Assembly (NCBI RefSeq): GCF_012863495.1 | Contig: NZ_JAAVJL010000003.1 | Location: forward strand, 372,001 to 436,000 | Source of the DNA: Pseudanabaena yagii GIHE-NHR1 | GTDB lineage: Bacteria > Cyanobacteriota > Cyanobacteriia > Pseudanabaenales > Pseudanabaenaceae | DNA length: 64,000 nt | Direction of reading: 5' to 3' | Shown here: piece after piece, positions 52,139-63,552 of the stretch | Position numbering within the stretch: the stretch's first letter is position 1 | How the letters are laid out: each line of letters begins with the position of its first letter | Program-made: the position numbers and the translations under genes | The notes under the pieces: generated by a model | Seen by the model: only the letters and a program-made list of their open reading frames with translations | Told to the model about the DNA's origin: nothing | Database searches by the model: none

Positions 52139-55015
52139 ATGAAATCACCTCAGGCAATCACTAGTCCGAAAAAACATAGCAAGAAACTATTCCAAAGATT
52201 TCAGGGGATATCTCTACGTTCATTTGTGGTATTACCTTTCATGCTCCAAATAGTCGGTACTGTTGGATTAGTAGGTTATCTTTCCTTTAAAAGTGGTCAG
52301 CAATCAGTAAAAGACTTAGCAGATAGATTGGAAATAGAAATCGCGAACCGTGTGGACAAAGAAACTAGTAATTTCTTAGATTCTCCCCATCTAGTTAACC
52401 AAGTATTACTTTCCACAATCTATAGCGAAAAACTAAATTTAGAAAATAGACAGGATCTAGAGAAATTCTTTTTTAATCAAGTTAAACATCATGGCATTGT
52501 TCACTATCTTTTCTATGTTGACAATCTTGGCAACTTCACTGGAGTACAACAGCTTGATAATGGTGAGTTTATTGCCAAGTCTAAAGATAAATCAACAGGT
52601 GAGAATAGAAATATCTATGAACTTAATGAGAGAGGTCAGCGAGGTAAACTTATCAAGAGTGCCAAATTTGATAGTCAGGAGTATTTTTTGTTTGATCAGC
52701 CTAAAGACCTGAAAAACAGTATAAAAAAGGAAAGGGTAAATAAATCAATTTGGAGTGAAGTTTCACTATCTTCTAGTATGCTTGCCTTAGAAATCAAAGC
52801 AGGTACGGCTGTATATAACCAAGCAGGTGAAATCCAAGGTGTATTAGGAGTAGAAATCTTCTTAACCCAAATTAGTCAGTTTCTCCACAATCTCAATATT
52901 AGTAAGTCGGGAAATTCTTTGATCATAGAACGTTCTGGCGCGATCATTGCTAGCTCAACTGCGGAACCACCCTATATCAAGAAAAATAATGAGCAGGTGA
53001 GACTCCTTGCAACTGAAAGCCGTGATCCTCTGACTCAGGCGATCGCTAAACATTTATTACAAAAATTTGGTAGCTTCGAGCAAATTAAATCTGCTCAAAA
53101 ATTTGCCTTTGAGTTTCAAGGTGAACTGCAATTTGTCTATATTCAACCATTAGTAGATCCAAGGGGCATTGATTGGTTAACGATTATTGTGATCCCTGAA
53201 TCGGATTTCATGACACAGATCTATGCTAATACCCGTACCACTGTTTTACTTTGTGCCTTAGCTTTAGCGATCGCGATTGGTTGCGGATTATTAACTTCTA
53301 GATGGATTGCACGACCTATTTTACGTTTGGGGACAGCCTCGGTCGCAATCACCCAAGGAGATTTAAATCAAAATGTAGAAAGCCCAAGCATCATTGAATT
53401 GAAGGTTTTATCTGACTCCTTCAATGAGATGGCGCAACAATTACGAACATCCTTTGAGAATTTAGATGTCACTAATCACAAGCTAGATCAGGCAAATCGG
53501 GAATTAGAAACTACTAATCAAGAGTTAGAAATTAGAGTCGAGCAAAGAACTAACGAACTCCAGCAGGCTAAAGAACGTGCTGAAGTTGCCAATACGGCTA
53601 AAAGTGAGTTTCTCTCGAATATGAGCCATGAACTGCGGACTCCTTTGAATGCGATTTTAGGCTTTACCCAAATTATGACGCGCGATCGCAGTCTCAGCCA
53701 ATCGCAAAAAGACAACCTAAATATCATTGGTCGTAGTGGAGAACATCTATTAGAACTGATTAATGATGTTCTGGATATGGCTAAGATTGAGTCAGGCAAA
53801 ATCCTGCTACAGGAGACAGACTTTGACTTGATGGAATTGCTAGATCTGATAGTCGAAATGTTCCAAATACGTGTTGATGCTAAAAACATCTATCTCAATC
53901 TGGAAACATCGGCAGATCTACCACAATTCATCAAAACCGATGAAAAGAAACTACGCCAAGTTTTAATTAATCTCGTCAGTAACGCCGTTAAATTTACCCA
54001 AACAGGCGGAATTACTATTCGCGTTTACCTTGGCAATTCATCGGCTTCTTTAGCAAGTGATGAAGCACATTCTGAACGCTTGAATATTTACTTCTCAATT
54101 ACTGATACTGGCACTGGTATTGCAGAGCAAGAATTCGACAGGGTATTTGATCCCTTTGCCCAAACTGAGTCGGGACGCAAGTCAGAACAAGGTAGTGGTT
54201 TGGGTTTAGCAATTAGTCAGCAATTTGTGCAACTGATGGGGGGCAATATTACCTTTAGTAGTCAGGTTGGGGTGGGTACGACCTTCCAGTTTCATATCCA
54301 AGCTGAGCCAAGTAACTCTTCTAAGGTCTTCTCCACTAAACCCACACATCGCGTAATTGGGCTTGCACCTAGTCAATCTACCTATCGTATTTTGGTAGTA
54401 GATGATCGTTGGGAAAATCGTCAAGTCTTAGTTCAACTACTCGCACCCATCGGCTTTGAGGTTAAAGAATCTGAAAATGGGAAAATTGCGGTAGAAGTTT
54501 GGGAACAATGGCAACCACATCTAATTTGGATGGATATGCGAATGCCTGTGATGAATGGCTATGAGGCTGCCACACAGATTAAATCCCATCTGAAGGGGCA
54601 AGCAACTACAATTATTGCACTGACAGCAACCAGTACCTTGGAAGAAGAAAGACAGGTGCTACTATCATCAGGTTGTGATGATTTTGTGCGTAAGCCATTC
54701 AATGAAAAGATCATCTTTGACAAGATATCGCACTATCTGGGAGTTAGTTACATTTTTGAAGATTTTGACGAGCAAACTTCAGTAAGAATGAAGACTCCCG
54801 ACCAATTTACTAGTGAGTCCTTATTGGTCATGCCAAAGGAATGGCTAGAACAACTTCATGTAGCTGCGTCTAAACTGAATGCTAATGATATCGACCTATT
54901 ATTAAAGCAAGTACCTAAAGAGCATATTCAATTAAAAACAAAGATAGAAGAATATATGAATAATTTTGATTTTGATCAGATTATTGCTTTAGCCCAAGAG
55001 GTACTTTACCGATGA
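52139..55015 (+). CDS. Hybrid sensor histidine kinase with response regulator
   Basis: A 958-residue membrane sensor. N-terminal membrane helix ([20 protein letters not shown]), a dCache-like periplasmic domain (about 60-345), a second helix ([20 protein letters not shown]), HAMP ([20 protein letters not shown]), a coiled coil, HisKA with [17 protein letters not shown] (phospho-His 496), HATPase_c ([19 protein letters not shown]) and a REC domain with D799 ([17 protein letters not shown]). The C-terminal 100 residues include a short helical tail, possibly an HPt-like or dimer region. Its stop overlaps the next start as ATGA (55012-55015). Confidence 0.93.
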   Translation: MKSPQAITSPKKHSKKLFQRFQGISLRSFVVLPFMLQIVGTVGLVGYLSFKSGQQSVKDLADRLEIEIANRVDKETSNFLDSPHLVNQVLLSTIYSEKLNLENRQDLEKFFFNQVKHHGIVHYLFYVDNLGNFTGVQQLDNGEFIAKSKDKSTGENRNIYELNERGQRGKLIKSAKFDSQEYFLFDQPKDLKNSIKKERVNKSIWSEVSLSSSMLALEIKAGTAVYNQAGEIQGVLGVEIFLTQISQFLHNLNISKSGNSLIIERSGAIIASSTAEPPYIKKNNEQVRLLATESRDPLTQAIAKHLLQKFGSFEQIKSAQKFAFEFQGELQFVYIQPLVDPRGIDWLTIIVIPESDFMTQIYANTRTTVLLCALALAIAIGCGLLTSRWIARPILRLGTASVAITQGDLNQNVESPSIIELKVLSDSFNEMAQQLRTSFENLDVTNHKLDQANRELETTNQELEIRVEQRTNELQQAKERAEVANTAKSEFLSNMSHELRTPLNAILGFTQIMTRDRSLSQSQKDNLNIIGRSGEHLLELINDVLDMAKIESGKILLQETDFDLMELLDLIVEMFQIRVDAKNIYLNLETSADLPQFIKTDEKKLRQVLINLVSNAVKFTQTGGITIRVYLGNSSASLASDEAHSERLNIYFSITDTGTGIAEQEFDRVFDPFAQTESGRKSEQGSGLGLAISQQFVQLMGGNITFSSQVGVGTTFQFHIQAEPSNSSKVFSTKPTHRVIGLAPSQSTYRILVVDDRWENRQVLVQLLAPIGFEVKESENGKIAVEVWEQWQPHLIWMDMRMPVMNGYEAATQIKSHLKGQATTIIALTATSTLEEERQVLLSSGCDDFVRKPFNEKIIFDKISHYLGVSYIFEDFDEQTSVRMKTPDQFTSESLLVMPKEWLEQLHVAASKLNANDIDLLLKQVPKEHIQLKTKIEEYMNNFDFDQIIALAQEVLYR

Positions 55016-57270
55016 ATCCATTGACATCTTCCACACATAATATGTCTTCCGAAAGTCTTAATAGTTCATCTCATAAAGAACCCCTGATTTTGATTGTTGA
55101 TGATATACCTGATAATCTGCGAGTTTTATCTACGGCTTTGGCGGGGCATGGCTTTCAAACTCGTTGTGCTAAAAGTGGTGCGATCGCATTGATGGCAGTC
55201 AAGACGACTTGCCCCGATTTGATCCTATTGGATATTAAAATGCCTGATATGGATGGTTATGAAGTATGTGAACATCTCAAAGCATTAGATACTACTCGTA
55301 ATATTCCCATCATTTTTTTAAGTGCTCTAGATGATGTAATCGATAAAATTAAAGCTTTTAGTTTAGGTGCTGTTGATTATATTACCAAGCCTTTTCAAGT
55401 TGAAGAAGTTTTAATACGTGTTAAATATCAATTAGCCCTAAAGACAGCTCAAGATGAGATTCAGAGACTTAATGAAGAACTGGAACAACGGGTTCAGCAG
55501 CGCACTGTTCAATTAGCAAAAATAAATGAAGATTTAGCCCTTGAAATTGTTAAACATCAGCAAACAACAGAAGTTTTAAGAATAAGTGAAGAACGTTTAG
55601 AAAGTATTTTAAGCTCGATAGAGGATGTTGTCTGGTCAATAGATGCTAATACAGCAAAACTCATCTATTGCAATACCGCTTTAGAAAAGATCTATGGTTA
55701 TCCAATCTCTAACTTTTTTGAGGATGAGCAATTTTGGTTAAAGGTAATTCATCAAGATGATCGTCCAAGGATTGAAAAAGCTAATCACAATGTTTTAACA
55801 GAAGGAGTCATCCATGACGAATATCGCATTCTCCGTCCTGATCAGGAAGTCCGATGGGTTAGCGATCGCCGATATCTGATTTACGATCAGCATGGCAAAC
55901 CTGTGCGGATTGATGGCATTACCCGTGATATCACTGATCAAAAGCGTGCTGAGCAACAATTAGTCCATGATGCTCTCCATGATGCCCTCACGGGATTGCC
56001 TAATCGCAATCTATTTATGGATCGGGTAGAGCAGGCTCTTAAATACAGCAAACGTCACCCTAAGTATCGATTCGCGGTGATGTTTATTGATCTAGATCGG
56101 TTCAAAATGATCAACGACAGTATGGGGCATACTATCGGCGATCACTTTCTGCGATCGATCGCCAAGTTACTAGAAAACTGTTTGCGATCGGTGGGGGATA
56201 CGGTAGCCCGCCTTGGAGGTGACGAGTTTACGATTCTAATTGACGATATTCAGGAAGATAGTGAAGTCATCGCGATCGCTGAGCGGATTTTCCATAAATT
56301 CTCACATCCCATTCAATTAGGTAATCACACGCTATTTCCTAGTGCCAGTATTGGTATTGCCATGAGTAATCAAGAATATATAAATGGCAGTGATTTACTC
56401 AGGGATGCGGATATTGCCATGTATCAGGCCAAGTCCTTTGGTAAAGGAAGATATGTTCTCTTTAATCAAGAGATGTATGAACAACATCTAAAAGTTAGTC
56501 AACTAGACAGTGATCTGCATTATGCTCTAGAGCGAAAGGAGTTTGAGCTTTACTATCAACCAATTATTTCCTTAGCCTCAGAGCAGTTGGCAGGATTTGA
56601 AGCGTTAATTCGTTGGCATCATCCAAAACGAGGCTTAGTATCACCTAGCGATTTCATTCCCATAGCTGAAGAAACTGGTTTGATTATTGCGATCGGGGAC
56701 TGGGTGCTAAACCAAGCTTGTCGGCAGATGCATATTTGGCAAAACAAATATGCATCTGCGAAAAATCTCAAAATGAGTATCAACCTCACCTGTCAGCAAA
56801 TACGCGAAAAAGATCTCATTGATAAACTAGATCGAGTATTAGCAGAAATTGCGATCGATGGTATCAATCTCCGTCTAGAAATCACTGAAAGCTCAATGAT
56901 GGATCAAGGCGAAGAAACGATCGCTAAATTAGAGCAATTACGCGCCCGCAATATTCAACTGAGCATTGATGATTTTGGTCAGGGTTACTCTTCTCTCAGC
57001 TATTTACATCGATTTCCCGTAAATACCCTCAAAATTGATCGTACCTTTGTCGATCAAATGATCTCAGGTGGTCAAAATCTCGAAATTATTCGCACGATCA
57101 TTATTCTTGCCCATGCGCTTAATATGGATGTAGTAGCAGAAGGCGTAGAAACTCAACAACAAGTAGTCATGCTCAAGCAATTAGGCTGTGAGTTTGCTCA
57201 GGGTTATTTCTTCTCAAGACCTCTAACTGCTACTGCTGCTGAGCAAATAATCGCTGGCTCCTCTGAATGA
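55012..57270 (+). CDS. REC-PAS-GGDEF-EAL response regulator
   Basis: A 752-residue c-di-GMP protein with a REC domain (phospho-acceptor D74 in [15 protein letters not shown]), coiled coil, PAS/PAC ([20 protein letters not shown]), GGDEF (402-406 intact) and EAL (530-532, [10 protein letters not shown] with QGYFFSRPL). Both cyclase and phosphodiesterase motifs are intact, so a net activity cannot be predicted. It is coupled by 4-base overlap to the hybrid kinase, presumed to be its phosphodonor. Confidence 0.94.
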   Translation: MNPLTSSTHNMSSESLNSSSHKEPLILIVDDIPDNLRVLSTALAGHGFQTRCAKSGAIALMAVKTTCPDLILLDIKMPDMDGYEVCEHLKALDTTRNIPIIFLSALDDVIDKIKAFSLGAVDYITKPFQVEEVLIRVKYQLALKTAQDEIQRLNEELEQRVQQRTVQLAKINEDLALEIVKHQQTTEVLRISEERLESILSSIEDVVWSIDANTAKLIYCNTALEKIYGYPISNFFEDEQFWLKVIHQDDRPRIEKANHNVLTEGVIHDEYRILRPDQEVRWVSDRRYLIYDQHGKPVRIDGITRDITDQKRAEQQLVHDALHDALTGLPNRNLFMDRVEQALKYSKRHPKYRFAVMFIDLDRFKMINDSMGHTIGDHFLRSIAKLLENCLRSVGDTVARLGGDEFTILIDDIQEDSEVIAIAERIFHKFSHPIQLGNHTLFPSASIGIAMSNQEYINGSDLLRDADIAMYQAKSFGKGRYVLFNQEMYEQHLKVSQLDSDLHYALERKEFELYYQPIISLASEQLAGFEALIRWHHPKRGLVSPSDFIPIAEETGLIIAIGDWVLNQACRQMHIWQNKYASAKNLKMSINLTCQQIREKDLIDKLDRVLAEIAIDGINLRLEITESSMMDQGEETIAKLEQLRARNIQLSIDDFGQGYSSLSYLHRFPVNTLKIDRTFVDQMISGGQNLEIIRTIIILAHALNMDVVAEGVETQQQVVMLKQLGCEFAQGYFFSRPLTATAAEQIIAGSSE

Positions 57271-57313
57271 ATTCCACTTAACTTATAAACTTGTCTCCAA
57301 TTCAAGTGGCTGA

Positions 57314-60300
57314 ATGATGCTAGTTAATATACCTGAATATCAAGTCATTGATCAGATTTACGATGGAACTAATTCTCTAGTTTACCGAGGTATCCGTCGG
57401 CAAGATAACCTGCCAGTTATTCTCAAGGTTTTAAATGCTGAGTTTCCTACAATTCAAGTTATTGGAAGATATAAATTAGAGTATGAAATCACTAAAAGTT
57501 TTAACTCCAAATTTGTAATTAAGGTTTATGACTTTAGAAGGTATCAAAATAGCTTTGTCATTATCTTAGAGGATTTTGGAGGGGTTTCTCTAGCTCAATT
57601 TTTACACAACCAAAATATTGATATTGCCGAAACATTAAAGTTAGCCATTAAAATCAGTGAAGGTCTGAGTCATGTTCATAGGTCAAATATAATTCATAAG
57701 GATCTTAATCCGTCAAATATAGTTTTTAATCCAGTTACAGGACAGTTAAAACTAATTGATTTTGGCATAGCTTCGGCATTACCCAAAGAAACTTTAGTTC
57801 TCGATCATCATGACATCCTAGAGGGGACTTTGGCATATATCTCTCCCGAACAAACAGGAAGAATGAATCGATCGCTAGATTATCGTACTGATATTTATTC
57901 GATGGGGGTGACTTTTTATCAAATGTTCACGGGGGTGCTACCATTTATCTCTAATAATCCCTTAGAAGTAATTCATTATCATTTGGCGCTAGAGCCAGTT
58001 GCTCCATATTTGATAAATCGCCATATACCGCAGATACTCTCACGAGTTATCGTCAAAATGTTGGCTAAGAATGCTGAAGAGAGATATCAAAGTGCATGGG
58101 GTGTAAAAGCTGATTTAGAACAATGTTTATATCAATTACAAATTAAGGGGGAGATTGATAGTTTTGATTTGGCGCAACAAGATGTTACGGATAAATTTAT
58201 CATTCCTGAAAAACTCTATGGTAGATCCAGAGAAATTGAGAGCCTATTAGCAACTTTTACAAGGGTGACAGATCAGCCTAAGGATGAAAGCTCTGAGACA
58301 GTTCCCGAAATGATCTTAGTATCTGGATATGCAGGCATAGGTAAATCGCGATTAGTTAAAGAAATCCATCGAATTATTGTTCAAAATGATGGCTATTTCA
58401 TATCTGGTAAATTCGATCAATATCAGTGCAATATTCCTTACTTAGCTATTATTCAAGCCTTTCAGAGTTTAATCAAGCACCTACTTACGGAAAATGAAGA
58501 TCGCTTAAATCTATGGCGATCGCGTATTTTGACATCCTTAGGTAGCAATAGTTATTTAATTACGCAGGTAATCCCTGATCTGGAATTAATTATTGGTAAA
58601 CAAGCTGATCATGTTGCAATATCGAGTAATTTATCAGTAAATGAGTCACAAAATCGGTTTAATCGCATTTTTCAAAACTTTATTCGCATTTTTGCCCAAG
58701 CTGAACATCCACTTGTAATTTTTTTAGATGATTTGCAATGGGCAGATCTCGCCTCCTTAAAGCTGCTGCAAATCTTGGCAACCACATCCAGCCAACAATC
58801 TCTCCTTTTAATCGGGGCATATCGGGATAATGAAGTGAATTCTACGCATCCGATCATGCATATGGTGGAGAACATTCAGCAAGCAAACGGTATTATTAGT
58901 CAGCTTTATTTATCACCACTCAATCTGACGGATATCACTCAGTTTACGGCGAATGCTCTACATTGTTCTAGTATTACCGCTTTACCTTTAGCTGAGTTAA
59001 TCCAACAGAAAACTGAGGGAAATCCTTTCTTTATGAATGAATTCTTGAAGTCTCTGTATGATGAAAAACTCATTAGATTTGACTATCATTCTCGCCAATG
59101 GCAATGGTCAATCACCCAGATCCAAGATCAAGGGATTACGGATAATGTTGTGCTCTTAATGACCGCTAAGATTCAGAGACTAAATGATCGCACACAACGC
59201 TTATTACAAATTGCGTCCTGTATTGGCAATCAATTTGATTTAGATATTCTTGTTTTAGCATCAGAGCTATCCTATGTAGAAACTATTCAGAGTTTAGTTT
59301 ATGCGATCGCTGAAGGATTAATTATTACTGTGGGGAATGTCAATCAATCACTTTTCTATGGCATGGAGTTAACTAGCGATCGCCCACAGATTCTTTACAA
59401 ATTCGCACATGATCGCATTCAACAGGCGGCATATTTATTAATCCCTGAAGCTGATAAACCAGTGCTGCACTATCGTATCTGCAGGTTGCTATTAGAGCAA
59501 ACTGCAGATTCTGCCGAGCAACTGGAAAATCAAATTTTTATCATTGTGAGTCAGTTCCGATTGGGCAATCTGCAAGTCACTAATCAACAAGAGCGAGATC
59601 ATCTAATACAACTTAATCTCCTTGCTGGACGCAAAGCGCGTTTATCCTATGCCTATGAGTCTAGTGTGCAATATTGCGAAACTGGGCTACAGCTTTTAGC
59701 TGAGGATGCGTGGATTCAGCATCCTCGTATGACAGAGAAATTACATCTAGAAGCTATAACTTCCTCTTTTCTCGCAGGAAAGTTTGAGCTTGTTGATCAG
59801 ATCATGGAGGTGATTAAGCCTTGGATTCCATTAATTCACGATCGAGTGAAATTTATAGAAGTCCAGATTCAATCTTTGATTGCTCGTAATCGCTTAAGTG
59901 AGGCGATCGCGATCGCGTTAGATGTATTGCAGCAGTTAGGGGTAACGATACCGCAAAATCCCACAGAGTTAGAGATCCAGAATGCTTTTCAGGTAGTTTC
60001 ACAAAGGTTAGTGGCAACGGAAAATGTGCTCGATTTACCAAATATGAGCGATCCTCAAAAGCTAGCTGCAATTAATATTTTAAGCAATATGTCTTCGGCT
60101 ACCTATATTGGATTTCCTGCTTTATATCCGCTAGTAGTCTTGAAGCAAGTGGAGCTATCTTTACAATTTGGAACTACCTTAGAAACTGCCTATGCTTTCT
60201 CCACCTATGGATTGATTTTATGCGTAACTGGAGAAATAGAAATAGGCAATCAATCGGCTGATATTGCCCTTGCCTTGATGGAGAAGTTTCAAGCCTATAA

Positions 60301-63300
60301 CTTTAAAGCCAAAATCTTCAATTTGATTTATCACTTTGTGCGTCCTTGGAAGCAACCTGCATATCATTCGATGATCCCTTTATTAGAAGGCTATCAAGCA
60401 GGGGTGGAATCAGGAGATTTAGAATTTGCCTCCTATTGTCTGTTTAACCATTGTCAAATTTCCTATTGGTCAGGTACAAATCTACTCAAGCTCAAACAGG
60501 ATATGGAAACCTATGGAGAGGCGATCGCAAAATCAAAACAGGCGATCGCTCTTAATTTCCATCAAATTGGACATCAAGCAGTTTTAAATTGGCTAGGGGA
60601 AACGGAAAATTCGCTAGTTTTAACTGGTGAAGTTTACAATGAGATTGAACGCTTGCCCTTACATTTAGCTGCGGGTGATACCTATTCCACGGCTACTGCC
60701 TATGTCCAAAAATTAATCTTAAGCTATCATTTTGGGAAACCACAGGATACTTTAGCGATCGCTGAACTTGCTAATCAATCTATTAGTGGGGCAACGGGAG
60801 CAATTCAATTTGGCGCATTTTATTTCTATCATGCGTTAGCGTTATTAGCCAATTTAGAAATTGTTAGCGATCAGATAGTGAATGAAGCGATTTCCTATGA
60901 TCTGAACAAGCTTTCTGTTTGGGCAAGCCATGCACCCACTAATTTTGCCCATAGATGTGAGTTAGTGCGGGCAGAGATGGCGCGAGTACTGGGTCAAAGA
61001 ATGGAAGCAATGGATCTATATGATCGTGCGATCGCTTTAGCCAAAGAGCATCACTATATTCACGAAGAGGCTTTAGCCAATGAATTAGCTGCAAAATTCT
61101 ATCTCAGCCAAGGGAAAATCACGATCGCCAAAGCCTATATGCGGGAAGCAAGATACTGTTATTTGCAGTGGGGAGCCGTAGCCAAGTTGCAATATTTAGA
61201 AACCCATTACGCTGATACTTTGGATGTATTCTCCAGCTATCAAAAGTCTACGCTCAGTCCAAATCTTAAAAATCTGACACAATCCTCTTCAAGTGAATTG
61301 GACAATCTCGATCTAGAGTCGGTTTTACGGTCTTCTCAAGCGATCGCTAGTGAGATCAAACTTGAGGAACTAATGGCAACATTAATGAATATTTTGATTG
61401 AGAATGCGGGGGCGCAAACATGCTATTTACTATTGCCAGTTGATTTAGCAAGTTTGGGCAATTCCTCTCAATCTCAATGGAAAATAGAAGCCATTAAGGA
61501 CATTGGCTATGAGCAGGTTGTGGTGCAGTCAATTCCTTTAGATGAAGTCTCCGTTGATGGTTATCCCTACGTCCCAGTTTCCTTAGTCAATTATGTGATT
61601 AGGACACATGAGCGAGTGGTATTAAATAATGCTATCCAAAGTGGTGATTTTCGGAATGATCCTTGGATCGTGAATTATCAAGTCAAATCCCTGCTCTGTC
61701 TACCCCTGATCAATCGAGGGAATCTGAGTGCAATTGTTATTTTAGAGAATAATCTGATTAACGATGCCTTCACCCCAGAGCGATTGGCATTGCTGAATTT
61801 ACTATCCACGCAAGCTGCTATTTCAATTAGTAAGGCACGATTACTCAAACAACAATCTGAATTTAATCAATCTTTGCAAGCAGAAATTTGCGATCGCCAA
61901 GTAGCCGAAAAAGAGCGCGATCGTTTAATTGCAATCATTCAGGCTTCTACTGACTTTATTGGCATCGTATCGCCACGGGGAGAGGTACTATGGACTAATA
62001 GTCAAGCCAATAGATACCAAAGTCCCTACCTCGATCCAGAAACTAATTTATATATTCCTAATTGTCATCCTCAATGGGCTTTAGAAATTATTCAAAAACA
62101 GGGCATTCCTACGGCAATCAATGAGGGGATATGGGTTGGCGAAACAGCTCTATTAACCAAAGAAGGGATAGAAGTCCCTGTTTCGCAAATGATTATTGCT
62201 CATAAATCTTCTCAAGGTGAATTGGAATATATTTCTACCATCATGCGGGATATCAGTGAGGCGAAAGAGCGTGAATCTGCTCTGAAGAAATCAGAAACTA
62301 CATTGCAAAATCTGGTGACAGGGACAGCCGCCGTGACAGGCAAAGACTTTTTCCCAGCTTTAGTAAAACATATCGCTGAGGCTTTGCATGTCAAATATGC
62401 TGTAATTACTGAACTAATTGGTAATGAGTTACATACTTTAGCCAGTTGTGCAGATGGAATCATGCTGCCGCCCACTACTTATTTCACCGCTTATACTCCT
62501 TGCGAACTAGCGTTACTCAATGGTGAGTTTATTTGTAACAGTTCAGTGCAGCAAGCCTTTCCCGAAAATGAAACTCTAGTCCTCATGCAGGCTGATAGCT
62601 ACATGGGGACTTCCCTCAAAGATGCTAGTGGTAATCCTATAGGGAATCTTTCCATTCTTGATGTACAACCGATTCAAGATATTCAACGCGCCAGAAATAT
62701 ACTGCAAGTATTTGCCGCAAGGGCTGCCGCCGAGTTACAACAAAAAACTACTAACGAAGCGTTATCTCAACTTAATCAGTCTCTAGAAGCTAGGGTAAAA
62801 CAGCGCACTGCTCAACTAGAAGCTGCAAATCAAGAATTAGAATCATTTGCTTATTCCGTTTCCCATGATTTACGTGCACCATTACGGGCTGTTGATGGAT
62901 TCTCGCGGATGTTACAGGAGGATTATGGCGATCGCTTAGATGATGAAGGTAATCGATTTCTCAAAATTGTGCGCGACAATGCCAAGCGGATGGGTGAATT
63001 AATTGATGATCTTCTCAATTTATCGCGCTTGAATCGCAAGGAAATGGTGCGGCGATCTATTTCTATCAACGATTTAGTTCAACAATTATTAGATGAATTT
63101 ACCTCAGAGTTAGCATCTCGACAAATTGAGTTTATTTTGGCTGATTTGCCAGACTGCCAAGCCGATGTGTCTCTGTTAACCCAAGTTTGGATCAATCTGT
63201 TATCTAATGCGATCAAATACACGGGTAAAACGGAGAATGCTCAGATTGAAATTGGTTTTCAAATAATTGATGAAGAAATAGTGTACTTTATCCGAGATAA

Positions 63301-63496
63301 TGGTGCTGGATTTGATATGAAATATGCTGATAAGTTATTCGGCGTATTTCAACGAATGCACCTTGAACGTGAGTTTGAAGGCACTGGGATTGGATTAGCG
63401 ATCGTGCAGCGTATCGTGCAGCGTCATGGCGGACGGATCTGGGCAGAAGCTGCTGTCAATCAGGGTGCAACTTTTTACTTTACGATCCCCAACTAG
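57314..63496 (+). CDS. Giant Ser/Thr kinase-AAA-GAF-PAS-histidine kinase
   Basis: A 2060-residue multi-domain signal protein. Residues 1-270 are a protein kinase-like domain with invariant Lys38, HKDLNPSN (128-135) and DFG (149-151). A P-loop ATPase (GYAGIGKSRLVKEI, about 337-350) with LVIFLDDLQWADL follows, then a long helical TPR-like region, GAF (about 1330-1470), PAS/PAC (about 1540-1650), a second GAF-like domain and HisKA/HATPase_c. The phosphorylation His is near 1850 (SVSHDLRAPLRAV). This architecture is common in filamentous cyanobacteria. HKD replaces the usual HRD. An Rcp1-type regulator gene follows, as expected for the phytochrome-like terminal kinase type. Confidence 0.92.
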   Translation: MMLVNIPEYQVIDQIYDGTNSLVYRGIRRQDNLPVILKVLNAEFPTIQVIGRYKLEYEITKSFNSKFVIKVYDFRRYQNSFVIILEDFGGVSLAQFLHNQNIDIAETLKLAIKISEGLSHVHRSNIIHKDLNPSNIVFNPVTGQLKLIDFGIASALPKETLVLDHHDILEGTLAYISPEQTGRMNRSLDYRTDIYSMGVTFYQMFTGVLPFISNNPLEVIHYHLALEPVAPYLINRHIPQILSRVIVKMLAKNAEERYQSAWGVKADLEQCLYQLQIKGEIDSFDLAQQDVTDKFIIPEKLYGRSREIESLLATFTRVTDQPKDESSETVPEMILVSGYAGIGKSRLVKEIHRIIVQNDGYFISGKFDQYQCNIPYLAIIQAFQSLIKHLLTENEDRLNLWRSRILTSLGSNSYLITQVIPDLELIIGKQADHVAISSNLSVNESQNRFNRIFQNFIRIFAQAEHPLVIFLDDLQWADLASLKLLQILATTSSQQSLLLIGAYRDNEVNSTHPIMHMVENIQQANGIISQLYLSPLNLTDITQFTANALHCSSITALPLAELIQQKTEGNPFFMNEFLKSLYDEKLIRFDYHSRQWQWSITQIQDQGITDNVVLLMTAKIQRLNDRTQRLLQIASCIGNQFDLDILVLASELSYVETIQSLVYAIAEGLIITVGNVNQSLFYGMELTSDRPQILYKFAHDRIQQAAYLLIPEADKPVLHYRICRLLLEQTADSAEQLENQIFIIVSQFRLGNLQVTNQQERDHLIQLNLLAGRKARLSYAYESSVQYCETGLQLLAEDAWIQHPRMTEKLHLEAITSSFLAGKFELVDQIMEVIKPWIPLIHDRVKFIEVQIQSLIARNRLSEAIAIALDVLQQLGVTIPQNPTELEIQNAFQVVSQRLVATENVLDLPNMSDPQKLAAINILSNMSSATYIGFPALYPLVVLKQVELSLQFGTTLETAYAFSTYGLILCVTGEIEIGNQSADIALALMEKFQAYNFKAKIFNLIYHFVRPWKQPAYHSMIPLLEGYQAGVESGDLEFASYCLFNHCQISYWSGTNLLKLKQDMETYGEAIAKSKQAIALNFHQIGHQAVLNWLGETENSLVLTGEVYNEIERLPLHLAAGDTYSTATAYVQKLILSYHFGKPQDTLAIAELANQSISGATGAIQFGAFYFYHALALLANLEIVSDQIVNEAISYDLNKLSVWASHAPTNFAHRCELVRAEMARVLGQRMEAMDLYDRAIALAKEHHYIHEEALANELAAKFYLSQGKITIAKAYMREARYCYLQWGAVAKLQYLETHYADTLDVFSSYQKSTLSPNLKNLTQSSSSELDNLDLESVLRSSQAIASEIKLEELMATLMNILIENAGAQTCYLLLPVDLASLGNSSQSQWKIEAIKDIGYEQVVVQSIPLDEVSVDGYPYVPVSLVNYVIRTHERVVLNNAIQSGDFRNDPWIVNYQVKSLLCLPLINRGNLSAIVILENNLINDAFTPERLALLNLLSTQAAISISKARLLKQQSEFNQSLQAEICDRQVAEKERDRLIAIIQASTDFIGIVSPRGEVLWTNSQANRYQSPYLDPETNLYIPNCHPQWALEIIQKQGIPTAINEGIWVGETALLTKEGIEVPVSQMIIAHKSSQGELEYISTIMRDISEAKERESALKKSETTLQNLVTGTAAVTGKDFFPALVKHIAEALHVKYAVITELIGNELHTLASCADGIMLPPTTYFTAYTPCELALLNGEFICNSSVQQAFPENETLVLMQADSYMGTSLKDASGNPIGNLSILDVQPIQDIQRARNILQVFAARAAAELQQKTTNEALSQLNQSLEARVKQRTAQLEAANQELESFAYSVSHDLRAPLRAVDGFSRMLQEDYGDRLDDEGNRFLKIVRDNAKRMGELIDDLLNLSRLNRKEMVRRSISINDLVQQLLDEFTSELASRQIEFILADLPDCQADVSLLTQVWINLLSNAIKYTGKTENAQIEIGFQIIDEEIVYFIRDNGAGFDMKYADKLFGVFQRMHLEREFEGTGIGLAIVQRIVQRHGGRIWAEAAVNQGATFYFTIPN

Positions 63497-63552
63497 TGAA
63501 CTGTAGAAGTGGCACTTTGTATTGCTGATGCTCATAATAAAATGTAATGCTC